From Acidobacteriota bacterium (GTDB taxonomy: Bacteria; Acidobacteriota; Vicinamibacteria; Vicinamibacterales; Vicinamibacteraceae): 11,970 bases of DNA. Positions within the stretch are counted from its first letter, which is position 1. The number at the start of each line of letters is the position of its first letter. The stretch spans positions 1 through 11,970 of the forward strand of contig JAEYZV010000270.1 in the NCBI GenBank assembly GCA_023427865.1. Reading direction: 5' to 3'. The position numbers were made by a program, and so were the translations under genes. Below, piece by piece: positions 7,176-11,970 of the stretch. The notes below the pieces were generated by a model that was given only the letters and a program-made list of their open reading frames with translations, was not told where the DNA came from and did no database searches.

Positions 7176-7190
7176 AGCCTTCTGCAATTC

Positions 7191-7547
7191 CTACGGCGCC
7201 AGCTTGATCGCCGTGAGCGCGAGCACCTGCTTGCCGTCCTTCTCGGTGACGTCGCCCGTGACTTCGACCTTCTTGCCGGCGAACTCGATGAGCTTCTCGT
7301 TCTTGTTGTCCGTCCAGGCGCCGGTCACCTCGTAGACGCCGGAGTCGTTGGCGACCGCGAGCGGAGCGCCCTTCTTGGCGCAGGCGGCGGCACAGTCGGC
7401 GTGAGCGCCGGAGGTCGCCTTGGCGGTGCCCTGCTTCGTGTTGCACATCACGTCCACGAGGGTCCCCGTGATGGTCCTGGTCTCGGCCGACAGCCCCGCG
7501 CCGAACGCGAGCGTCGCCACCGCAATCCCCAGCATCGTCTTCCGCAT
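7191..7547 (-). CDS. Small exported protein with a C-H-C-C pattern, function unknown
   Basis: A 118-aa protein I cannot assign to a characterised family. The ATG at 7547 is preceded by GGGGGAG with good spacing (GGAG 6 nt upstream). Residues 1-21 are a classic signal peptide (basic start, hydrophobic core, GLSA then ETR), so the mature protein of about 97 residues is periplasmic or secreted. Mature features are Cys35 (DVMCNTK), His49, Cys52 and Cys56 (HADCAAACAKKG). These could bind a metal or form disulphides. A predicted beta-rich C-terminus contains AGKKVEVTGDV. Similar small exported proteins with a GTLVDxxC...H..C...C..KG layout and an AGKKV-VTG segment are, from memory, common in Acidobacteria. 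It reads towards the EEP gene and has a divergent promoter shared with the his leader. Confidence 0.8.
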   Translation of the reverse strand: MRKTMLGIAVATLAFGAGLSAETRTITGTLVDVMCNTKQGTAKATSGAHADCAAACAKKGAPLAVANDSGVYEVTGAWTDNKNEKLIEFAGKKVEVTGDVTEKDGKQVLALTAIKLAP

Positions 7548-7653
7548 GTGATTCTCCCCCTGCATGACGGCCCTCGCCCGCAACATCGCGCGACGCCCGT
7601 CATGGACGCCGAGGCTGTGCGCACGCGGGCGGGACATGTGTCTGCGACTGCTT

Positions 7654-7682
7654 ACGATGGCCACGCGCGGCAGGATTGTCAA
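7654..7682 (-). promoter_or_regulatory. Putative promoter of the small exported-protein gene
   Basis: On the minus strand a perfect TTGACA -35 box (7682-7677) is followed after 17 bp by CATCGT (7659-7654). CATCGT keeps the key A2 and T6 of the -10 consensus. It would give a 5' leader of about 100 nt before the ATG at 7547. Its -35 is 9 bp from, and inverted relative to, the -35 of the his promoter. Confidence 0.45.
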
Positions 7683-7691
7683 CCATGTGCA

Positions 7692-7721
7692 TTGACAGGC
7701 CTGCGGTTCCCCGGCTACGCT
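7692..7721 (+). promoter_or_regulatory. Promoter of the his leader and operon
   Basis: A perfect TTGACA -35 box (7692-7697) is followed after 18 bp by TACGCT (7716-7721), which keeps T1, A2 and T6 of the -10 consensus. A start site about 7 bp downstream (near 7728) would put the leader-peptide ATG at 7731 almost at the 5' end of the transcript. No ribosome-binding sequence precedes that ATG, consistent with leaderless translation. Confidence 0.7.
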
Positions 7722-7728
7722 TGCCGGG
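7710..7728. promoter_or_regulatory. Inverted repeat centred on the his -10 box
   Basis: Perfect 6-bp arms CCCGGC (7710-7715) and GCCGGG (7723-7728) flank a 7-bp centre that is the -10 box plus one base. Because the first arm lies upstream of the expected start site, it would act on DNA, for example as a repressor operator, rather than as an RNA hairpin. In GC-rich DNA a 6-bp inverted repeat can occur by chance. Confidence 0.35.
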
Positions 7729-7730
7729 TC

Positions 7731-7811
7731 ATGGCGTGCCGCAGCCTGCACCATCACCATCACCACCATGCCCACGCCCGTGGGACCGGTGATGGTCTGT
7801 GCGCCTGCTGA
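7731..7811 (+). CDS. hisL: Histidine operon leader peptide (26 aa, seven consecutive His)
   Basis: A short ORF starting MACRSL, followed by seven His codons in a row (7749-7769, mixed CAC/CAT), Ala and an eighth His (7773-7775), ending at TGA 7809-7811. Histidine makes up 8 of 26 residues. It sits between a strong promoter and a terminator hairpin, 155 bp upstream of hisI, the first gene of a histidine biosynthesis operon. By analogy with enterobacterial hisL, it is a sensor rather than a working protein: ribosome stalling at the His codons when charged tRNA-His is scarce should alter RNA folding. The mixed use of CAC and CAT, and the operon context, argue against a vector His-tag. There is no ribosome-binding sequence; translation is probably leaderless. 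Confidence 0.88.
   Translation: MACRSLHHHHHHHAHARGTGDGLCAC
7756..7796 (+). ncRNA. His attenuator 1:2 hairpin pairing His codons with downstream leader RNA
   Basis: ACCATCACC within the His codons (7756-7764; an overlapping alternative copy at 7750-7758) is the exact reverse complement of GGTGATGGT (7788-7796). A nested stem CCCAC/GTGGG (7771-7775 with 7780-7784, loop GCCC) stacks inside. A ribosome held on the His codons would break this helix, which is what the 1:2 (pause) structure of a leader-peptide attenuator requires. The freed segment from 7788 onward would then be available for an antiterminator. I could not identify a convincing long antiterminator by eye; short options are TGTGC 7798-7802 with GCACA 7825-7829, and TGCTG 7806-7810 with CAGCA 7835-7839. 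Confidence 0.7.
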
Positions 7812-7849
7812 CACGAGCTTCCGAGCACATCGAACAGCACGCCTTCTGC

Positions 7850-7887
7850 AGCCTCGCTGGTCCTACCGGCGGGGCTTTCGTGTTTTT
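7850..7887 (+). terminator. Intrinsic terminator of the his attenuator
   Basis: The arms AGCCTCGCTGGT (7850-7861) and ACCGGCGGGGCT (7865-7876) pair over all 12 positions (ten Watson-Crick, two G-T wobble) around a CCT loop. The tract TTCGTGTTTTT follows directly. This is a strong Rho-independent terminator lying between the leader ORF stop and hisI, so it only makes sense as a conditional (attenuator) terminator. Confidence 0.85.
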
Positions 7888-7965
7888 CGGGGTGTGTGCG
7901 CGTGTCGCCTCGGTGGCGTGTTCGCGGGACGCCCTGCGGTCGACTCTTTCGCGGGATGTTGAGGC

Positions 7966-8277
7966 ATGGATTTCGAGAAGTTCCACGGGCTGGTACCTGC
8001 CGTCGTGCAGGACGATGCGAGCAACGAGGTCCTGATGGTGGGCTTCATGAACGAGGAGGCGCTGCGCCGCACGCGCGAGACCGGCTTTGTCACCTTCTTC
8101 AGCCGCACCCGCAACACGCTGTGGATGAAGGGCGAGACGTCCGGCAACCGGCTGAAGGTCGTGCGCCTGCTCGCCGACTGCGACAACGACACCGTGCTCG
8201 CGCGCGTCGAGCGGCAGGGCGACGGCAAGGTCTGCCACCTGGGCACCGTCAGCTGCTTCACCGAGGAGATTGCCTGA
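7966..8277 (+). CDS. hisI: Phosphoribosyl-AMP cyclohydrolase HisI
   Basis: Third step of histidine biosynthesis: hydrolytic opening of the adenine ring of phosphoribosyl-AMP in the cytosol. At 103 aa it is the monofunctional form, without the HisE pyrophosphohydrolase domain. Family hallmarks are GLVPAVVQDD (8-17), VLMVGFMNEEAL (22-33), TLWMKGETSGN (51-61), the metal-binding DCDND (71-75), and the zinc cysteines Cys90 and Cys97 (CHLGTVSCF). An in-frame TGA at 7960-7962 fixes the ATG at 7966 as the first possible start; the only ribosome-site-like bases (GAGG) are unusually close, 1 nt before it. It is the first structural gene after the attenuator and is followed after 2 bp by hisG. Having hisI first, instead of last as in enterobacteria, is notable. 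Confidence 0.96.
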   Translation: MDFEKFHGLVPAVVQDDASNEVLMVGFMNEEALRRTRETGFVTFFSRTRNTLWMKGETSGNRLKVVRLLADCDNDTVLARVERQGDGKVCHLGTVSCFTEEIA

Positions 8278-8279
8278 CC

Positions 8280-9164
8280 ATGCCGCCCCTGCGCCTCGGC
8301 ATCCCCAAGGGCTCGCTGCAGGACTCCACCGTGCAGTTGTTCGCCCGCGCCGGCTGGAACATCTACGTCAGCTCGCGCTCGTACTTCCCCGGCACCGACG
8401 ACAGCGAGCTCGAGTGCATGCTGATCCGCGCGCAGGAGATGGCGCGCTACGTCGCCGACGGCGTCATCGACGCGGGGCTGACCGGCCAGGACTGGATCGC
8501 CGAGCAGCTGATCGCGTCGCGCGCCGAGGTCGTCCCCGTGCAGGAGCTCGTGTACTCGAAGCAGAGCTTCGGCACCGTGAAATGGGTGCTCGCCGCGCCC
8601 GAGGCATCGCGCTTCACGGCACCCGAGGATTTCGCCGGGTGCACCATCGCGACCGAGCTCGTGAAGGTCACGCAGAACTACTTCGAGGAGAAGGGCATCG
8701 ACGTGACCGTGGAGTTCTCGTGGGGCGCCACCGAAGTGAAGCCCCCCGTGCTCGCCGACGGCATCGTCGAGGCGACCGAGACGGGGTCGACGCTGCGCGC
8801 CAACAGGCTGCGGATCATCGACACGGTCATGGAATCGAAGACCCAGCTGATCGCGAATCCCGCGGCGTGGGCGGATTCGTGGAAGCGCACGAAGATCGAG
8901 AACGTCGCGCTGATGCTCCGGGCGGCCATCGCCGCGCAGGGCCGCGTCGGGCTGATGCTGAACGTCCGCCGCGACGGTCTTTCACGGCTGCTCGATCTCG
9001 TGCCGGCACTGCGGCGCCCGACGATCTCGGCCCTCAGCGACGAGGACTGGGTCGCCGTGAACACGGTGATCGAGGAACGCACCGTGCGCGACCTCATCCC
9101 GCGGCTGAAGGCGGCCGGCGCCGAGGGCATCGTCGAGTACCCGCTGAACAAGATCGTGATGTGA
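8280..9164 (+). CDS. hisG: ATP phosphoribosyltransferase HisG, long form
   Basis: First committed step of histidine biosynthesis: joins ATP and PRPP to make phosphoribosyl-ATP. The protein has 294 aa. The catalytic domain starts LRLGIPKGSLQ (4-14). The PRPP-binding loop is in the segment GIVEATETGSTLRANRL, with Thr168-Gly-Ser-Thr171. A C-terminal regulatory HisG_C domain of about 75 residues ends in AGAEGIVEYPLNKIV. This domain marks the long, self-sufficient form that is feedback-inhibited by histidine and needs no HisZ. The ATG at 8280 is 2 bp after the hisI stop, with GAGGAG 11 nt upstream. Feedback inhibition plus the attenuator would give two levels of histidine control. Confidence 0.97.
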   Translation: MPPLRLGIPKGSLQDSTVQLFARAGWNIYVSSRSYFPGTDDSELECMLIRAQEMARYVADGVIDAGLTGQDWIAEQLIASRAEVVPVQELVYSKQSFGTVKWVLAAPEASRFTAPEDFAGCTIATELVKVTQNYFEEKGIDVTVEFSWGATEVKPPVLADGIVEATETGSTLRANRLRIIDTVMESKTQLIANPAAWADSWKRTKIENVALMLRAAIAAQGRVGLMLNVRRDGLSRLLDLVPALRRPTISALSDEDWVAVNTVIEERTVRDLIPRLKAAGAEGIVEYPLNKIVM

Positions 9165-9166
9165 GC

Positions 9167-10459
9167 ATGGCCGTACCGATCCTGGAGTCAACGGACCGCG
9201 CCGCGCTGAAGCGGCTGCTCGATCGCACGCCGGACGACCACGGACGCATCGAACCGGCCGTGCGCGACATCGTGGAGGCGGTCCGCGGGCGCGGCGACAG
9301 GGCGCTCGTCGAGTTCGCCCGCCGGTTCGACGGCCTGGAGGGCCCGATCGAGCTGTCGCCGGCGGAGATCCACGCCGGCGCGGAGGACTGCCCCCGTGCC
9401 GTGCGCGTGGCCATCCGCAAGGCCGCCAGGCACATCCGGATCGTCGCCAGGGCGCAGGTGCCACCGGCATGGACGCGGGTGGTGGCACCCGGCGTCAAGG
9501 TGACGCAACGTGTGACCCCGCTCGAGCGTGTCGGCTGCTACGTGCCGGGCGGGCGGTACCCGCTGCCCTCGTCACTGCTGATGGCTGCCGTGACGGCGCG
9601 GGCGGCGGGCGTACCCGAAGTGGTCGTCGCGTGCCCGCGCCCTGATGCCACCGTGCTGGCGGCGGCGGTCGAGGCCGGCGTCGACAGGGTGTTCCAGCTC
9701 GGCGGCGCGCAGGCAATCGCCGCGTTCGCATACGGCACCGCCACCGTGCCGCGCGTGGACAAGATCGTCGGGCCCGGCAACGCGTACGTCGCGCTGGCAA
9801 AGGCGCTGGTATCGCGCGATTGCGCCATCGACTTCTTCGCGGGCCCGAGCGAGATCGTCGTCGTGGCCAGGGGCGGCAATCCGGAATGGATCGCGGCCGA
9901 CCTGCTGGCGCAGGCCGAGCACGACGTGGACGCGCGCGCCATCCAGCTGACCCCGTCGCGTCGCCTCGCCACGCAGGTCGCCAGAGCCATCGACGCGCAG
10001 CTCGCGGCGCCTGCCCTCGCCGGAGAGTCGCCCGAGTCGCCGGCCCGCGAGTCGCTGCGGCGCAACGGCGCCATCGTGGTGACCAGGACGATCGACGAAG
10101 CCGCGGCGCTCGCCAACCGCATCGCCCCGGAGCACCTCGTCGTCGAGACACCGGAGATCGCGGCGAAGATACCGGTGGCCGGTTCGATCTTCATCGGCGA
10201 ATGGACGGCGCAGGCGGCCGGCGACTACGCGATCGGCTCCAACCACGTGCTGCCGACGAGCGGCGCCGCGCGGTTCCGCGGCGGCCTCCACGCCTGGGAC
10301 TTCGTTCGCGTGTCGAGCGTGCAACAGCTCTCGAAGAAGGGCATCGCGCTCGTGGGCCCCACGGCGGCCACACTCGCCGACGCCGAAGGCCTCCAGCTGC
10401 ACGCGGCATCGATCCGGGCTCGCCTCGGCGTGCCGTTGCCGCGGGGACGCACGCGATGA
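9167..10459 (+). CDS. hisD: Histidinol dehydrogenase HisD
   Basis: Last two steps of the pathway: zinc- and NAD-dependent oxidation of L-histidinol to histidinaldehyde and then histidine. Length is 430 aa, close to the E. coli enzyme. The zinc ligands are present as Gln249 and His252 (QAEHDVDA), Asp353 (AGDYAIGSNHVLPT) and His412 (QLHAASIRAR). The catalytic pair Glu322-His323 lies in IAPEHLVV. ERVGCYVPGGRYPLPSS and KIVGPGNAYVALAK are further family blocks. The ATG at 9167 lies 2 bp after the hisG stop; a GTG at 9161 overlapping that stop as GTGA is an equally possible start adding two residues. The stop overlaps the hisC start in an ATGA. Confidence 0.97.
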   Translation: MAVPILESTDRAALKRLLDRTPDDHGRIEPAVRDIVEAVRGRGDRALVEFARRFDGLEGPIELSPAEIHAGAEDCPRAVRVAIRKAARHIRIVARAQVPPAWTRVVAPGVKVTQRVTPLERVGCYVPGGRYPLPSSLLMAAVTARAAGVPEVVVACPRPDATVLAAAVEAGVDRVFQLGGAQAIAAFAYGTATVPRVDKIVGPGNAYVALAKALVSRDCAIDFFAGPSEIVVVARGGNPEWIAADLLAQAEHDVDARAIQLTPSRRLATQVARAIDAQLAAPALAGESPESPARESLRRNGAIVVTRTIDEAAALANRIAPEHLVVETPEIAAKIPVAGSIFIGEWTAQAAGDYAIGSNHVLPTSGAARFRGGLHAWDFVRVSSVQQLSKKGIALVGPTAATLADAEGLQLHAASIRARLGVPLPRGRTR

Positions 10460-11568
10460 CCCCGGGCGCGCCCGACGCATACGAGTACGACCGCGCCGAC
10501 GCGCCCGCCGATGCGCTGCGGCTCCATCTGAACGAGCACACCGGCGGCTGCTCGCCGGCGGTGACGAAGGCCGTCGCGGCGGTCACGCGCGAGACGATCG
10601 CGAAGTACCCGGATTACACCCGGGTGACGCAGGCCGTCGCCTCGCACCTGGGGGTGCCGACGACGCGTGTCGTGCTCACGAACGGCCTTGACGAGGGCAT
10701 CTTCGCGGTGGCGATCGCGCAGGTCAGGGGTCCGCGGACCGGGGACCTGGGACCGGGGACCGGCGGCGGACGCCTGCAGCCTGACGTCCGCAGCCTCACC
10801 GAAGCCGTCATCCTCGAACCGGCGTTCGGGATGTACGCCGATGCCGTCGACGCGGTCGGCGGCAGCGTCGTCCGCGTGATGCCTGCCCCCGGCCTCGGGC
10901 TCGACCGCGCAGCCATCAGCGCTGCCATCGGGCCCTGCACGGGCATCCTCTTCGTGGCGAGCCCGGGCAACCCGAGCGGCATCTCGCTGACGCACGACGA
11001 GGTCGCCTGGCTCGCATCATTGCTCCCTCCCGGCGCTCTGATGTTCCTCGACGAAGCGTACGTGGAGTTCGGTGGTGCGACCTTCATCCCGCACATCGAC
11101 GCCCATCCGAACGTCGTGGTCGGCCGCACGTTCGCCAAGGCGTACGGCCTGGCCGGGATGCGCGCCGGCGCGGTCGTGGCGCGCGAGGACGTGGCGGCGC
11201 GTCTCCGGCGCGTGCTGCCGCCCTACAGCCCGAACGTATTCGTCGTCGCGGCGCTCGAAGCCGCCCTCGTCGACCGTGCTTACATGGACGCGTACCGTGC
11301 CGAGGTCGCCGAATCGAAACAGCGGCTGTACGCCGCCTGCGACCGCCTGGGGCTGGAGTACCTGAGGAGCGACGCCAACTTCGTGCTGATTCGTGCGGGT
11401 CGGCACCGCCAGGCGCTGCTCGACGGCCTGCAGGCGCGCAACATCTACATCCGCGATCGCGACAGGCAGCCTGGCTGCGAAGGATGCGTGCGCGTGACGA
11501 CGGGACTGGTGGCCCACACACAGGCGTGCATCGACGCCATGGAGGAGATCCTGTGCGCAAAGGCGTGA
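10456..11568 (+). CDS. hisC: Histidinol-phosphate aminotransferase HisC, with a repeat-encoded insertion
   Basis: PLP-dependent transfer of an amino group from glutamate to imidazole acetol phosphate; class I/II aminotransferase, 370 aa. Key residues are the LHLNEH segment (23-28), Asn171 (GNPSG), Asp199 and Tyr202 (LDEAYVEF), the Schiff-base Lys228 (RTFAKAYGLAGMR), Arg236, and the substrate-carboxylate Arg346 (CVRVTTG). The start overlaps the hisD stop (ATGA). Residues about 90-117, between the NGLDEGI helix and the EPAFGMY strand, are longer than usual. In typical HisC this link is a short PGD-type turn; here it is Gly/Pro-rich and encoded by a G-rich direct repeat. Because it is in frame and the rest of the enzyme is intact, the protein is probably active. 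Confidence 0.95.
   Translation: MTPGAPDAYEYDRADAPADALRLHLNEHTGGCSPAVTKAVAAVTRETIAKYPDYTRVTQAVASHLGVPTTRVVLTNGLDEGIFAVAIAQVRGPRTGDLGPGTGGGRLQPDVRSLTEAVILEPAFGMYADAVDAVGGSVVRVMPAPGLGLDRAAISAAIGPCTGILFVASPGNPSGISLTHDEVAWLASLLPPGALMFLDEAYVEFGGATFIPHIDAHPNVVVGRTFAKAYGLAGMRAGAVVAREDVAARLRRVLPPYSPNVFVVAALEAALVDRAYMDAYRAEVAESKQRLYAACDRLGLEYLRSDANFVLIRAGRHRQALLDGLQARNIYIRDRDRQPGCEGCVRVTTGLVAHTQACIDAMEEILCAKA
10727..10761 (+). repeat. G-rich direct repeat and palindrome inside hisC
   Basis: GGACCGGGGACC occurs at 10736-10747 and again at 10750-10761, a 14-bp period. It is preceded by the 12-bp perfect palindrome GGTCCGCGGACC (10729-10740). The block contains four runs of three or more G, so a G-quadruplex is conceivable. 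It encodes the atypical linker at about residues 91-103 of HisC, in frame. It looks like a small extragenic-type repeat that has entered a coding region. Confidence 0.7.
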
Positions 11569-11970
11569 TCAGGCGGCACACGCGCGAGACGCGGATCGAC
11601 ATCGCGCTGCGTATCGAGGGCAAGGGCCGGTACGAGGTGGGCACGGGGATCCGCTTCCTCGATCACATGCTCGAGCTGTTCACGCGGCACGGAGCCTTCG
11701 ACCTGACGCTGACCGCCGCCGGCGACCTCGACGTGGATCAGCACCACACGGTCGAGGACGTGGGCATCGCGCTCGGGGAGGCGTTCACGCAGGCGCTCGG
11801 CACGAAGGTCGGCATCAACAGGGCCGGCTACTTCCTCATGCTGATGGACGAGACGCTGGCCATCGCCGCCGTCGACCTCAGCGGCCGCCCGCATGCAGTC
11901 GTCGATCTCGGCGTGAAGGTGCGCATGGTCGGCGACCTGCAGGTCGAACTGCTGCACGACTTCTTCGAGG
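11553..11970 (+). CDS. hisB: Imidazoleglycerol-phosphate dehydratase HisB, C-terminus beyond the window
   Basis: Manganese-dependent dehydration of imidazole glycerol phosphate to imidazole acetol phosphate, the substrate of HisC. The first 139 residues of an expected 195-200 are visible. Hallmarks are FLDHMLELFTRHGAFDL (35-51), the metal-binding HHTVED (64-69), MDETLAIAAVDLSGRPH (98-114) and the start of the HDFFE motif at the edge. There is no N-terminal phosphatase domain, so this is the monofunctional form. The GTG at 11553 is chosen because GGAGGAG lies 5 nt upstream; a GTG at 11565 is too far from that site. This makes a 16-bp overlap with hisC, implying translational coupling. Confidence 0.95.
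   Translation, partial: MRKGVIRRHTRETRIDIALRIEGKGRYEVGTGIRFLDHMLELFTRHGAFDLTLTAAGDLDVDQHHTVEDVGIALGEAFTQALGTKVGINRAGYFLMLMDETLAIAAVDLSGRPHAVVDLGVKVRMVGDLQVELLHDFFE

Noticed and set aside
7180..7187. TTCTGCAA in the 15-bp gap between convergent genes as a regulatory site
   Set aside because: It lies between two stop codons where no promoter is expected and lacks the palindromic extension; kept only as part of the motif count.
7749..7769. Run of His codons as a vector-derived His-tag or chance low-complexity repeat
   Set aside because: It lies between a good promoter and an intrinsic terminator directly before a his operon, and the codons pair specifically with a downstream segment.
7850..7876. 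T-box riboswitch (TGGT-ACCGGCG resembles the T-box sequence)
   Set aside because: The resemblance comes from the terminator stem itself. There is no Stem I, specifier loop or room for them downstream of the promoter, and a His-rich leader ORF is present.
7921..7957. 9-bp direct repeat TTCGCGGGA (7921-7929 and 7948-7956) between terminator and hisI
   Set aside because: Short and isolated; no structure or function could be supported.
7768..7962. 64-codon plus-strand frame ending 3 bp before hisI, possible coupled small gene
   Set aside because: It starts within the His-codon run in another frame, crosses the terminator, has no ribosome site, and its composition shows no protein-like pattern.

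Overview
The window is GC-rich bacterial chromosomal DNA (about 70% G+C by eye, with strong G/C preference at third codon positions). No rRNA, tRNA, phage, IS or CRISPR elements were seen. A Gram-negative host, plausibly Acidobacteriota (Vicinamibacteria-like), is suggested by the secreted S8 protease with a C-terminal Trp-Gly repeat tail, the small Cys-containing exported protein and the overall style. This taxonomic guess is inference from family resemblance only.

Left part (1-5360): a secreted subtilisin-family protease runs leftwards off the window edge. It is divergent from a rightward cluster of an ABC substrate-binding protein and two permeases of the peptide/nickel (Dpp/Opp) type. No ATPase genes follow. 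The 328-bp divergent gap has no gene. It holds a 22-bp perfect palindrome directly before the binding-protein ribosome site and two copies of a TTGCAGAA-type motif. Two more copies lie inside the protease gene, in runs of unusual A/T-ending codons. A protease that makes peptides and a transporter that takes them up may be co-regulated.

Middle (5361-7547): a dihydrodipicolinate-synthase-superfamily aldolase resembling 4-hydroxy-2-oxoglutarate aldolase overlaps by 4 bp an exported endonuclease/exonuclease/phosphatase-family hydrolase. Convergent to these is a small exported protein with a C..H..C..C pattern.

Right part (7548-11970): a histidine biosynthesis operon, hisI-hisG-hisD-hisC-hisB (the last cut by the window edge), packed with 2-bp gaps or overlaps. 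Before it lies the most interesting element: a consensus-like promoter, an almost leaderless 26-codon ORF with seven His codons in a row plus an eighth nearby, a hairpin that pairs the His codons with a downstream segment, and a strong 12-bp terminator stem with a U-rich tail. This is the architecture of ribosome-mediated transcription attenuation (hisL type): when charged tRNA-His is scarce the ribosome should stall in the His run and let transcription reach hisI. An inverted repeat centred on the -10 box suggests a second, DNA-level control. The promoter is back-to-back with a promoter for the small exported protein.
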